Below, one piece after another: positions 52,701 to 61,737 of a DNA stretch of 64,000 nucleotides. The position numbers were made by a program, and so were the translations under genes. Under the pieces are notes generated by a model. That model saw only the letters and a list, made by a program, of their open reading frames with translations. It was not told the DNA's origin and did not search any database. The DNA is from Corallium rubrum (lineage: Eukaryota; Cnidaria; Anthozoa; Scleralcyonacea; Coralliidae), in the NCBI GenBank assembly GCA_964035015.1, contig OZ036007.1, forward strand, positions 317,957-381,956, given 5' to 3'. Positions within the stretch are counted from its first letter, which is position 1, and the number at the start of each line of letters is the position of its first letter.

Positions 52701-55700
52701 GTCAAGCAATTCGGGATCCTGTTGTAACCGTTTCTTTAATGACTGTAACCTTTGAGAAGCTTGTTGTCTATTGTTCTGTAGATGTGGCGGATTGTTTCTC
52801 CACGGCAAACCAATCTCGTAATGACCGTTGACCATTTTGACAGTGCTCTCCATGATTTCTAATGCCCTTTTGTCGTTTTGTGACATAGAAGTTCCCACAG
52901 GTTCGTAATTAACGTCATTAAATTCCATATTGCAGAAACTTTCGAACAGCTGGTTGAGCCTGTTATCCGCTTGCACGAAATTCGTTGTGGGGGTCTGGAC
53001 TTCGTTTCTACCGAGCGGTCCATTCAGGACCCAGCCTAAGACTGTTCTTGTCGCGAAAGGACCTCCATTTTGGCTTGGCCGCACTTCCTCTGGTTGCAAA
53101 ATCTGTGGAACATCACTTCCGATTAATAGGCCGATCTCAGCATCGATATGTGGGATGGTGATATCGTTTAGATATTGCCAGCGGTTGACGTCATCTTGCT
53201 TCCCAATACACTCTGGCCGGATAGGTAGATTTGGCGTAGAATAAACCGTCGGTATTTCGATGCGGATTTTGTCATCCAAGTCAGAGACTTCTAACTTGAC
53301 TAATGAGCACTCGACTGGGGTGCATTCGCCGAGCATCGTAGTTAAGGACAGCTTTGTTTTTGTCCCTTGATGGTTGAGTTTCTTCAACAGACCTTCGGTG
53401 CAAAATGATGTATTGGAGCCATTGTCTAGGAACGCGTATGTCTCAACCACGTCAGATACCCCTTTTGCTTTAACTCTAACTGGAACAATAGCTAGGGCAG
53501 TCACGGACGAGCTTCTGGAATCACATGATTTTGGCGACATTTTTACGTAGCCGTTGTTTGCCGAATTTGGTTTCGGTTCGCGTTCTTCTTCTTCATTCGC
53601 AGGTTTAGGCGGCTGTTCATCATTGCTATGGTGGTGGGTTGGGGGTTTCTTCGGGTGAAGAAAGGTTGAATGCTTTCCACTGCATCCTTCCACTTTGCAG
53701 AAACTTCTCTTTGGACATGCGCGGACGAAATGACCAACATTAAGACAGTTCAAGCAAAGCCGTTTATCCTTGACTAGTGCTTTTCGTTCTTCTAGAGAAA
53801 GCCTTCGAAACCTTTCGCAACGCGACAACCAATGATTAGCACTGCACGAGGGACACTTTAGATCGGTTGGTTTGTTCGATTCTTGACTGTTGTGGACTGG
53901 TTGATCTCCTCGCGTTGCAAACCCGCTTGCTCTTAGACCAGATTGATGTTTGGGTTTCTCGTTAACTTGCTTTCCTCTGCCTTCGTTAACGACCCTTCCA
54001 AATACCGGATGAGTAGCTGCTCTAGCCCTTGCGGTCACAAAACTTGTTACGTCCTTGATTGTGACGTCTCTTCCTTCGTTCTCCACAATGCGGTCAACAG
54101 CATCACGCCATTTTAGTCTCATCCCAAATGGAAGTCGACCAATGATCTTTTTTAGATTTTCAGGGTGATCTAACTTGCTGAGACATCCGATTTCCTTGAG
54201 AGTGTTGGTACAGCTGGTTAGCTGTATAGAAAACTTCACGAGTGCGTCTCCGTCCTCGTTCTTTATGGGTGATCCTTCGGTCAGTGCTTGCACATGCGCT
54301 GCAGCGACTTTATAGCCCTGTCCGTATCTATCCTTTAACAGTTTTCTTGCCTCGATGTAGCCTTCATCGTTCTTCATAGTCAAGCAACTTTTCATGAGAT
54401 CTTGAACAGGTCCTGACGTATATTGGATCAGGTAATACAGACGAGCACTTGGATTAAGCGTTTTTTCTTCAACAAGATGTTCAAACCCTCGGACGAAATC
54501 ACTGTAATCAATGGGATCTCCTGTGAAGACCTTTATTGTGGGCTGCGGTAATGTAAGTGCCATGACACTCTGTTGCTGTTGTTGTACCAACCTTTGTAGG
54601 GCGACATTTTGACGGTCCTGAGTTTCCATCAGGCGTTCGAACGTTTGATAGTGAGGTTGACCAACGGGTTGCTGAAGCCAAGATGATTGATTAGAAAACC
54701 ACTGGGGTGCACCAGGGTTCAACGGTACCGTAGTTGATGGGATAGCATTGGGGACGTGCGGTACTGTTGTTGATGGGATACCAGAAGGGTTTTTCCTCGA
54801 CTGCTGATTGAATTCTTGCTGCTGCTCTGTTTTGTCATAATCCAAGCGGTGAGGTGATGAAATAGTAGACTGTGGTGGAATAGGCAAAGATTTGTTTTCA
54901 TCGATAACGTATTGATGCGAATGATAGCCACGAGTCTCTTCCATCTCCGTTTGCTCGTAGATTTTTCTTTTGGCTTCGGCTGCAGCTATCTCTGCTTGAA
55001 GTTCTACTTCTGACTTCCTTTGTTGTATTTTAAGTTCTTCGAATTGAAGCTCGTGCAATTTTTGTAAAGTGCTCGCTTTAGCTTCTAGGGCTGCCTGTTC
55101 TGCCGCCGCTTTCGCTTTGGCGCTTGATGAACTCCTTAATGAGCTGGTTTTTGAGCGGGCTCGTGAAGAACGACGTGATCCAACAGTACTTACAGATCTT
55201 CCGGTTGAACTTGCTTTTCAGGTTGAGTTGTTTGGATGATTGGCTGCTCGAGCCAGAAATTAGCCTTTTTAGTAAGCTCGGAGACTAATTCTTCAACTGT
55301 ATCATGGTAAACTTTCGACTCTTTTATTTCTTGCCCGTCTTTGATTAAGCGATGATAATCGTAGTGCACTAGTTCAAATTGGGTCCAGGCTCCGTGTAGT
55401 TCGTCGGAAGCGTTTTTGACAAGATCAACATTGGAAGACGAAACTATTAATTCATTAAGTCTATTGGCTTTTCTTGTTACGTTTCCTTTCGCAGTACTTC
55501 GCGTCTGTCTTAACTGATTTATATCAATATCGTGATTCTCCATATGGTCAGATACGGACGCGTTGACGATCGACATTAACACAGGAAATAGTTTACATTC
55601 CTGTCACTTTGCAACACGAAACAGTAGATTAAATTCTTCAAATTCCTTCACGGTGTAGCAAATTCGAACTTAAATGTAATCTCACGGACAGAAAAAGGTG

Positions 55701-58313
55701 AAACACGTTACTGAGTCGCATAAGACTAGAAATTGCTATCACAAGTGAAGTGCTGCCTACTCCACAAGCAACTCTATGTAGTCTGTGGCCAATGTGTTGC
55801 CCACTCTACCCAAGATTGCCCACTCCACCCGAGTTTGCCCACTCCACCCAAGATTACCCACTCCACAAAAGTTTGCCCACTCCACCCAAGATTGCCCTCT
55901 CCACCCAAGTTTTTCTCACCTCTTCCCAGCAGGACGCTGGAAAGTCCAAAAATTTAATATTAATTACAATAGACAGAGTATTTACACATTTCTTCTATAT
56001 TTTTTAATTATAAAATTGAAAACTACAAGTTACTATAACTTATCGCTTGACATAATATGGCAAGGGTTTTGACAGGATATACACACAATAATATACAAAT
56101 ATTAAATAATCGTGCCTCTTGCTCTAATGCTGTGGCAAAACTGTCAATGCAATTCCAAGTGCTTAATTATGTTTTGACAAATCTAGAGCTTTAATAAAAT
56201 TATACAGTACAGCAAATTATGTACCATTGTATCAGTCAATATACACAAATGCAGTCAGAATGTTGATCAGCACAAACACAATGAACCCACACCAGTATAC
56301 ACTGTACACCTAAAAATAGAAGAAAACAACCATGAAATTTCCTAGCAAGGAACAGTTGTCAGTTGTAGAAACTGATATCTTACCTCGACAAGATAAACTC
56401 TCCTCACCGAGATTGTAAGACAGTTCACAACTTACTGTGTCGTGGCATTGGCATTTGCCAATTTAGACAATCCATCGCCGCCGTGGTGTTGACAACTTCT
56501 GATCGACATGTCTCACTGGACGAGTTCTTTGGCTGGTCTACTAACCAACGGCAACAAACAACAGTTTGTTCAGCGACAGAAATCTCTCACGAGGAATGAG
56601 ATCATGGTTGTCGAGTTCCACTCGATAGTTTGTGCTGTTAACAGCGCTGATAAATTCATGAAAGAGCACTGCTTTCCTCGAGACTGGCCACTGAAACATT
56701 CATGACCTTGATGAATACATCAACGAGAAAGTATAAAAGACATGATGTATTTGTTCTTATCGTGAATTTTCTGTCGAGGAACGGTAGCGGAACATGCGCA
56801 CTGAGTCACATCAGCTCATATATGGATGACGTAATGCCGACAGACAGACAAAGGCAAAATTTAACAAATCGAGATCTTGGTCGACTATACATAGCTCGGA
56901 AAAAGGACTGGGCACGAGGCAACGTCAAGAATAGTGTGCTGCCTCGCTGACGCTCGGCAGCAATAACATTTGGGTAGACGGTGCGCAGATATTTCGAACT
57001 CGACAGATCAGAATTTGCATAGAACGCGTACACAGACAGTTAATATATAAACTTTAATACAGTACAAATGTTCAAATACGGTTGACAAAAACGTTGCGGT
57101 AGATAGATTCTAGGTACGCGATAGACTAGGTAGACGATATAGGTGATGGACTGGAGTAGAATAACGTAGAGTAGCGTGGAGTAGGTTCGAACTAGAGAAC
57201 ATGATGACAATAACAATAGCTATACTAAATATATCGCGTGATTATCTATACGACACGCAACTACAACATTTAGCAATTCATACAAGTAATAATATCGTTT
57301 CATGCACATGCAATCATGCTAAACAGTTCGATGCTGCTTAAAGGTTCCATGCAATAAACAAACTAAATGATGATTCATGCAAACACATACGAGCAATGTC
57401 TAAGTAACGCAATGATGACACAATAAAATATAAAAGTTAAACTCACTTTGGTTTACACACGCACCAAGAATTGCGTCCGAATTCACCGTAGATTCAACGT
57501 AGATAGATTTGTAGATATGGCTAAATGCCTAGCAGTTGTTCTCGCAACAGCGTTCACAGTAACTAATTATGCTCGAGTAAAGCGCCCTGTGTCACGCAAT
57601 AGCTAGGAGCCCGGAGGCGTGCGTCTTAAATTTAACTATATTACTATAATAACATCTATAATGACGTCACTCGCGTTTCAAAACTAACACAGGGTACAGT
57701 ATTTTCATACAGAGCAAAATCACTTACATATCTATAATTACTCCAACATGAAATGTTCAACGTCACAAGGAGTTTTTATGTGCACAGTTTCAAATAATTT
57801 CGTTGGACAAACTTAGAGATATAACTGGTTTTGCCATGTGAAAATATTTCCCCTTGCTTCAGAGTCAGAGACCATTCATTTACATATTAAACAAACTGAA
57901 ATATCTTGAAAACGAAGAAAGATACGAAAAACTTGTCAAAGATCTTCTGTACAATTTTATGAGTTCTTTCAAATTAGACAAACTTAATTTTTATTGCCAA
58001 TGCCCTTTAATGTTCACAGATACCTTCTAAATATTGAGCTAATGATGTTTGTTGATCTCCATATTCCTAAGTAATAACAAGACACAAGACATATTAATTA
58101 AAAATATCAAGCCTACATACTTGTCAGAGCACAGCTCTAACCATCAGGACATCAAACAGCCGCTTTTGTGCTGAAATGACATCAGGCACCACTGTTGCAA
58201 AGTCTTCCTTCAAGAAAAATCCAGTGCATGTAGTCACATGCAGTTGGTGAACTCACCTTCAACTGTCCAAGAAGATGATGACAGTAAAGTCGCAGAAATA
58301 CTAAATGTGTCAT
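37799..58313 (-). CDS. TMEM232: TMEM232 orthologue, 3' ten exons (5' end outside or not found)
   Basis: Ten minus-strand exons with GT/AG borders and consistent phases: 58313-58257, 58066-58024, 48406-48333, 45215-45048, 41566-41373, 41212-41045, 40207-39546, 39173-38992, 38572-38349, 37988-37799 (stop). Alignment to remembered features of mammalian TMEM232 is good: LVFLRLYCHHLLGQLK, an equal-length stretch to FPGAHLSVRFII, then FLWHSLNVWHVAIND and ESWLDVVFAFYILSDAS. A conserved WRVRYAAVQGLVRI segment lies in exon 38992-39173, and a Lys/Glu-rich helix (LEEMEKEIETNVGELKKK) ends the protein. Exon 39546-40207 is a long, divergent Ser/Asn/Lys-rich insert. TMEM232 is a poorly understood protein linked to sperm flagella and cilia. 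Roughly the first 130 residues are missing: upstream exons lie beyond the BEL/Pao element at 58819 or off the window. The 58066-to-48406 intron contains a complete BEL/Pao element. Confidence 0.8.
38025..38338. repeat. Pentanucleotide satellite (GAAGT)n/(GAGGT)n in TMEM232 intron
   Basis: Blocks of gaagt, gaggc, gaggt and gaagt again with two gggaaaa interruptions. Long minus frames (LHFTS) are artefacts. Confidence 0.97.
38612..38965. mobile_element. Three tandem TTAACTC-type MITE relatives in a TMEM232 intron
   Basis: attaacctattcctg...gatgattttac...catcctaggcagcaatgagt is repeated about three times at about 120-bp spacing; the third copy is internally deleted. Confidence 0.7.
39240..39540. 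repeat. (CAT)n/(CAC)n trinucleotide repeat filling a TMEM232 intron
   Basis: Interspersed atcatcaccaccatc over nearly the entire 372-bp intron 39174-39545. The tract reaches to within a few bases of the donor gtaataatg. Confidence 0.95.
40300..41018. repeat. Polypyrimidine (TTCC)n/(CCTC)n tract in a TMEM232 intron
   Basis: About 700 bp of pure pyrimidine on the plus strand: ccttccttcc with a 180-bp cctccctccc block in the middle. The 232-codon minus frame (KEGRKEGR) is an artefact. The tract ends about 25 bp from an exon donor. Confidence 0.97.
41640..42905 (+). mobile_element. 5'-truncated CR1/jockey-type LINE with (TATG)n tail
   Basis: Contains the reverse transcriptase C-terminal part, a 3' UTR of about 170 bp and a tatgtatgtatg tail at 42881-42905, a tail type common in CR1/L2-like LINEs. 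It inserted opposite to TMEM232, about 75 bp upstream of the exon at 41566. Confidence 0.8.
41675..42712 (+). pseudogene. LINE reverse transcriptase, C-terminal part
   Basis: About 345 codons are open without interruption. It begins within the RT palm (FAYRWFNSYLSNRSQKCSV), then GVPQGSIIGPLLFLIYINDL, the catalytic ANLFADDTNI, WLKANKLSLN, SLGLTIDERLSW, KLQKLQNRAARVI and a C-terminal WNNLPQHV-FREFKKEI block. It lacks the endonuclease and the N-terminal RT motifs, so it is not functional. The fragment at 18160-18978 is a different, diverged member of the same broad group. Confidence 0.88.
42906..43136 (+). pseudogene. LINE 3' remnant, part before the hAT-like insert
   Basis: The last 60 bases translate in part as a W-x-W-x-G-H type motif typical of the end of RTE/endonuclease-type LINE proteins. 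It resumes after the insert at 44398. The preceding sequence (gcaacagttgtaggcaaaac) is unassigned. Confidence 0.4.
43137..44397. mobile_element. hAT-like MITE containing a 20-bp minisatellite
   Basis: Ends cagggcttgaaatttg and the complement caaatttcaagccctg are inverted, and both are flanked by gcatgta (43130-43136 and 44398-44404). The interior is mostly a minisatellite of about 20 bp (gtaacgtaacgtcttacaat) at 43255-43450 and 43895-44240. Between these lies a 440-bp non-repetitive segment bounded by gttggaaaaag/cttttttccaac. No transposase. Confidence 0.8.
44405..44640 (+). pseudogene. LINE 3' remnant, part after the hAT-like insert
   Basis: Frameshifted codons give a Gly-Arg-Gly-Arg-Pro-(K/R)-Thr-Trp and R-D-M-R-A-type series. 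This is the conserved end of many endonuclease-type LINE proteins. Several frame changes show it is dead. Confidence 0.45.
44668..45030 (-). repeat. 5S rRNA-derived SINE-like repeat, copy 2
   Basis: Complement of copy 1 at 66-445. The 5S-like head at 45000-44905 contains ggtcacccatccaagtacta on the plus strand (the complement of the 5S internal control region). It ends about 20 bp from a TMEM232 exon donor at 45047. Confidence 0.72.
45293..45692. mobile_element. Foldback element, family F1 relative
   Basis: Arms taagtttgtcttatttgaaa, tgacaaagtaacat and tttttgagatatttcagttt are mirrored at 45600-45690. The arm order resembles 5292-5748 and the split copy around the BEL element. Confidence 0.8.
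46262..46620 (+). pseudogene. Transposon-encoded N-terminal fragments (SAP-like)
   Basis: ATG at 46262 opens a short frame with MHVSELKKFLTDHSV, similar to a SAP-type DNA-binding helix pair, ended by an early stop. A second piece at 46470-46605 reads LWYKALKKCPETWSM then LPPLTFNSVVRHVRK. Both are reminiscent of invertebrate transposon accessory proteins. Interrupted by stops, so not functional. Confidence 0.4.
47723..47947 (-). pseudogene. DDE_Tnp_4 transposase C-terminal fragment
   Basis: About 74 codons including ASERIHVERAINKIESFQYI and VWTVCAMLTNLQNPIL. This is the conserved end of DDE_Tnp_4 (PIF/Harbinger-like) transposases, with the catalytic Glu expected in the H-V-E-R-A motif. The first two catalytic Asp regions are absent. 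Confidence 0.75.
48475..48620. mobile_element. Left half of a foldback MITE split by the BEL/Pao element
   Basis: Arm ttaagtttgtttaatttgaa, tcgtatctttcttcg and atttcaatttgtttaatatg. The complement is at 57880-58008. Between them are the caggg target duplications of the BEL/Pao element. Confidence 0.8.
48621..49407 (-). repeat. 3' LTR of the 9.1-kb BEL/Pao element
   Basis: 787 bp, TG...CA on the element strand, next to the polypurine tract at about 49408-49420. Confidence 0.93.
49555..50208 (-). CDS. BEL/Pao integrase C-terminal part (shifted frame)
   Basis: Continues the integrase in another frame after a shift near 50180. It contains the third catalytic Glu region (a GSHHGGVWERCIRTTRKVI motif), then the C-terminal BEL-specific domain (DUF5641-like) around LRQKWSKQRRCFQVNDIVLL and WPLGRILDVY. 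It ends at a stop about 150 bp before the 3' LTR. Confidence 0.88.
   Translation of the reverse strand: MESIPNPQLLFLQRNIKWIFNPPTGSHHGGVWERCIRTTRKVIKALMTEQVLDDEGISTLMCEVEAIVNGRPITKCSDDPRDMEPLTSNHLLLLRAGPVVPPATLSKQDVYGRRWRQIQYLADVFWRRWIKEYLPSLQLRQKWSKQRRCFQVNDIVLLVDDKTPRNSWPLGRILDVYTNRDDGLVRSVKLKTRTTELVRPVTKIVLLEGTDESKNDK
50176..55192 (-). CDS. BEL/Pao gag-pol polyprotein (main frame)
   Basis: An open frame of about 1660 codons or more on the minus strand, truncated by the shift near 50180. In order: a coiled, Glu/Lys/Ala-rich segment; a gag domain of the DUF1759 type around 54540-54080; a CCHC zinc knuckle (CLNCLNVGHFVRAC) near 53740; an aspartic protease with a Leu-Asp-Asn-Gly-Ser active site near 53420; reverse transcriptase with the YVDD box near 52188; RNase H (HHFADASQHGYG) near 51650; integrase HHCC finger (HRISGHSG...CVSC) near 50650, then Asp residues in TGVDCFGPF and RSDNGGNF near 50262. 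All catalytic residues up to the second integrase Asp are present. The frame is entered from the short gag frame by a shift near 55190. Confidence 0.93.
55190..55576 (-). CDS. BEL/Pao gag N-terminal part
   Basis: From the ATG at 55576, 128 codons are open and helical (ARSTAKGN-like, ELVSELTKKANFW). They end at a TAA lying inside ctgtaagtact, a sequence identical to a strong splice donor. The gag continues in another frame immediately downstream. Either a single-base indel or a small intron could reconnect them; nothing here decides which. Confidence 0.75.
   Translation of the reverse strand: MSIVNASVSDHMENHDIDINQLRQTRSTAKGNVTRKANRLNELIVSSSNVDLVKNASDELHGAWTQFELVHYDYHRLIKDGQEIKESKVYHDTVEELVSELTKKANFWLEQPIIQTTQPEKQVQPEDL
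55675..57689 (-). repeat. 5' LTR of the 9.1-kb BEL/Pao element, interrupted
   Basis: LTR pieces 55675-55724 and 56963-57689 together match the 3' LTR; 1238 bp of other sequence lies between. Confidence 0.9.
55725..56962. mobile_element. 1.24-kb insertion inside the 5' LTR
   Basis: It is absent from the 3' LTR, so it was acquired after or during integration. It contains a short minisatellite (tgcccactccacccaagatt units, 55797-55918) and a stretch at 56600-56760 related to the body of the tRNA-derived SINE at 14740-14990. The right end forms a hairpin (tgctgcc...ggcagca). No open frame of note and no clear target duplication. Confidence 0.75.
57690..58008. mobile_element. Right half of the split foldback MITE
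   Basis: Complement of 48475-48620 from catattaaacaaactgaaat to aaattagacaaacttaattt. It starts with the second caggg duplication. It ends about 15 bp before the TMEM232 exon at 58024. Confidence 0.8.
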
Positions 58314-58377
58314 CTAGGATAATAGAAAATGATTACTGGTATTAAGTAAGACCAACCGTGGTAAGACAAGGCAAGGC

Positions 58378-58813
<436 letters not shown>

Positions 58814-58818
58814 CCTAC

Positions 58819-59040
58819 TGTATTAGATTGGATTACAGTTATCGCGCGATCGCCTTTTGAGTTATGTTTTTATGTTGCATTTTTACTTTTTTGTTGCTAT
58901 GGCTACGCACGGCCTCGAGGTAAGGCGCTGAAAGAAAGCGAATGGACTACAGTGTTTTACCTTGACACTTTTACAGAATGTATTGTTATTTTAATAAAGT
59001 TGTTACGAGTTAAAACCTGTCCACACTGCATACCAGTACA
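58819..59040 (+). repeat. 5' LTR of the 5.0-kb BEL/Pao element
   Basis: 222 bp, TGTATTAG...CAGTACA, with an aataaa signal near 58993. Very similar to the 3' LTR (four or five differences, including a 3-bp indel). Confidence 0.93.
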
Positions 59041-59172
59041 GTAAAACACTAGTAATCGAATGGATCGCTTTGGATTGTGAAGAAGCTGATTGAATTATCG
59101 AAGACGTTTTGTCAGAGCCAAGACTTGATAAATATAACATCGCTTGAAGACAATTCCAGAACCCAGTCAACA

Positions 59173-61065
59173 ATGAGTGTTGAAGACAAAAAGCAAGAAA
59201 GAAGCAAGGCCAAGATGGCAGTTACAGTTTCTTCCAGACGCTTGATCGGTGCAGCCAACCGAGATGCTGACTACGAGATCATGAAAAGTTTGATGATCGA
59301 ACTTGAAAAGGTATTTGATGACTTTTGTAATGTGAACGAAGAGTTCGAAATCCTTGTATCTGACGATCGAAACGCGGAACACCTTGTAGTAAATGGGGAA
59401 GACATTAAAACCTACAGGGAAAGTGTGAATCAAAGTTATCAGGAAGCTAGGAATGTGTTTTTGCAAATGAAGGCAACAAACCAACAAATTCTAAAAGACA
59501 AAGCAGCTGGACCAGTCAGAGCTGCTCTCAAGAAAGATTTCTGTAGAATACATGAACTAATCACAGTAATTGACAAGAACTTTGAATTCGAGAACCTCAA
59601 TTCACAAGCCTTACAGTTAGACAAGAATGATTTGCAATCAATTTTGAACGTTATTTGTGATAACATGACGAAGCTTGGCTCTATTGAAACCTCAGAGAAA
59701 GACATCCATTTACAGAAGGAAGTAGATGCTATTGTGGGAATGGTTTATAATAGAATCAGGAGGATAAACATTTATTTACATGGACACCAAGCCCCAACCA
59801 AGTCCACAGCTTTGCCATCACAGGGTGAGTCTCATTCTACTGTTGACAGTACTACATTGCATGCAACTCCTATATCAGTTGCCCCTGAGATATCAGTGAA
59901 CGATTCATCCCCAACCAATATGGTGCAACCAGTGGTAAGCTCCATGTCCCCAAGTGTCACAGAAACCACCACCTTTTCTCCAATGATCACAGTTACCACA
60001 CCCACTACAAGCACCAGTTTAATGGGACAGCAACCCTTGATGTCTACAGACATTAATGCTGGTGTAAGATTACCCAGTCCAAATTCTATGATTCATTTGA
60101 AGAAAATGGCTTTACCTACATTTTCGGGTCTAAGAAAAGATTGGCCAGAATTCAGGGCAGTATGGAAGTCGGTAGCTGAAACAGCATATGGTAATAAAAC
60201 AGCTCTAGCACATGAACTGAAAAGGTCTGTGAAAGGTGAAGCCAAACGTCGCATTAGATCAGTGTATGTCACAAAGCCAGAAGCCTATGATACTGTGTGG
60301 GAGAAGTTGGAGAGTCACTATGAAGATGCCAGTGCCAGTGTCCAAGCCGCTTTAGAGGACCTTCACAAGCTGAGACCTGTGAAAGAAGAAGATTACAAAG
60401 CTCTGGTTGAGCTAGTTGATGAAGTAGAGTCAGCCTACAGTCAGTTGGAGGAGCTGAAACAGTTGAACACTCTGACCATGAGAGATGTGGATTTCATCAG
60501 TGAATTGTTACCTTGCCATTTGAAAGTTGACTGGCGACGCAAGTATCGTGACATGTCATCAGCTGAGAAAATCCAGCCTTTTGGTCCTTTTATGAAGTTC
60601 CTTGAGTGTGAGCGTGCAGCAGTCGCCCGCCTGGCTGAGAATCAGTCCCCTAAGAAGAGGATTAATGAGTTTGATAGAAGTGAGCGGAGGAAACAACAGA
60701 GCCACCATACTGAAAGTGGTCGACAACCTCAGCAGAGAAGGTATTATAAGTGTGCCTTTCCATCTCATAGGAAGGATACAATAAACCACACCACACAGCA
60801 ATGCAAAGAGTTTCAAAAGTTGCCTGTCAGTGGAAAGCAAGGGAAGTATGAGCTATTGAAACAAGTGAATGCTTGTTTCATATGTTTTGGTGATCACAGG
60901 AAACAGAATTGCCCGAAAAAAGTGCCATGTTCTTCGTGTGGAAGCGAACAACACCATTCTTTACTGTGCAAGCCAGAAGATACTGAAGAAGAAGCTGAAT
61001 CTCCTGAAGAAAAGATGAAGTCTCCAAGTGATGAAAGCAAAGAAACTGAAACAACTTGCTCTTGA
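59173..61065 (+). CDS. BEL/Pao gag with zinc knuckles
   Basis: From the ATG at 59173 about 630 codons are open; the frame is open 32 codons further upstream without a better ATG. An N-terminal helical region is followed by a Ser/Thr/Pro-rich linker. Then comes the DUF1759-like gag core (LPTFSGLRKDWPEFRAVWKS near 60110-60170 to LLPCHLKVDWRRKY near 60520), and a C-terminal Cys/His block (CFICFGDHRKQNCP, then CSSCGSEQHHSLLC) that packages RNA. The frame ends at a TGA where the protease should begin, which coincides with the first deletion. Confidence 0.88.
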   Translation: MSVEDKKQERSKAKMAVTVSSRRLIGAANRDADYEIMKSLMIELEKVFDDFCNVNEEFEILVSDDRNAEHLVVNGEDIKTYRESVNQSYQEARNVFLQMKATNQQILKDKAAGPVRAALKKDFCRIHELITVIDKNFEFENLNSQALQLDKNDLQSILNVICDNMTKLGSIETSEKDIHLQKEVDAIVGMVYNRIRRINIYLHGHQAPTKSTALPSQGESHSTVDSTTLHATPISVAPEISVNDSSPTNMVQPVVSSMSPSVTETTTFSPMITVTTPTTSTSLMGQQPLMSTDINAGVRLPSPNSMIHLKKMALPTFSGLRKDWPEFRAVWKSVAETAYGNKTALAHELKRSVKGEAKRRIRSVYVTKPEAYDTVWEKLESHYEDASASVQAALEDLHKLRPVKEEDYKALVELVDEVESAYSQLEELKQLNTLTMRDVDFISELLPCHLKVDWRRKYRDMSSAEKIQPFGPFMKFLECERAAVARLAENQSPKKRINEFDRSERRKQQSHHTESGRQPQQRRYYKCAFPSHRKDTINHTTQQCKEFQKLPVSGKQGKYELLKQVNACFICFGDHRKQNCPKKVPCSSCGSEQHHSLLCKPEDTEEEAESPEEKMKSPSDESKETETTCS

Positions 61066-61078
61066 TGTAACAACAATG

Positions 61079-61399
61079 GGAAATGTTGAAAAAACCTATG
61101 ACACCTGGCAATATGAATTTTCAATCAGGACGAGTAATGGCAAGAAGGTGACCATTAACGCCTTTGGTGTGGATCGAATTACAGGCCCAGTGAGTAAGCT
61201 GGACTCTAGTGTCCTAGTGAAGCTATTCCCTGATTATGATCCTGAAAGTCTTCAGAGAAAGTCAACACATGTGGATGTTCTACTTGGATGTGATTACTTT
61301 GGTCTCCATCCAAAACAAGAAGAGGCCAAATGTGGTGACAACTTGAGCATCATGAGTGGTGCATTGGGGATTTGTCTTCAAGGCGCCCACGCCGACCTG
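61079..61399 (+). pseudogene. BEL/Pao protease fragment (DUF1758-like), active site missing
   Basis: The reading contains VTINAFGVDRITGPVS and STHVDVLLGCDYFGLHPKQE...SIMSGALGICLQG. These are the C-terminal half of the retropepsin-like DUF1758 domain. The Asp-(S/T/N)-Gly active-site loop that should precede it is absent. The following 340 bp (61400-61740) is unassigned. Confidence 0.75.
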
Positions 61400-61737
61400 A
61401 CCGAGGGAACAAGGTACGATGCCAACCTCGTAAAGGCAATACACGATGTCAACGCCAAGGCTGAAACATACAAGATTCGCCTAGATTCACATCCTGAGCT
61501 TCAGCCGGATTCTGGTCGACATGCTAAGCTTATCGATGGTACAGGAGGACCAAAAGGACTCCAGTGTTCTGCAAATACAGCTCGTTCCTTTGGTAACAGA
61601 AGAGAAGAAAACCAAGTTGAAAATTTCATCTGCGGAGAAGAACTTGGTACAGAAACCTCCCCACGTTGTGGTGGATGCCGTTGCAACAAATGCCCTACCG
61701 TTGGTCATAGTTACTCTTTCAAAGAAGAGCAAGAGTT

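Larger units (their letters stand above)
48621..57689 (-). mobile_element. BEL/Pao LTR retrotransposon, 9.1 kb, recent
   Basis: LTRs at 48621-49407 (3') and 55675-57689 (5', with a 1238-bp insertion). The outer flanks are the direct repeat caggg (48616-48620 and 57690-57694). Each LTR begins TGTTAG and ends TTACA. A polypurine tract (aaggggccggaa) precedes the 3' LTR. The LTRs differ by about four substitutions and one 10-bp indel over about 785 bp, so insertion is recent. Internal order is gag, zinc knuckle, protease, RT, RNase H, integrase, as in BEL/Pao. Two frame disruptions, in gag and in integrase, make this copy defective as read. Confidence 0.93.
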
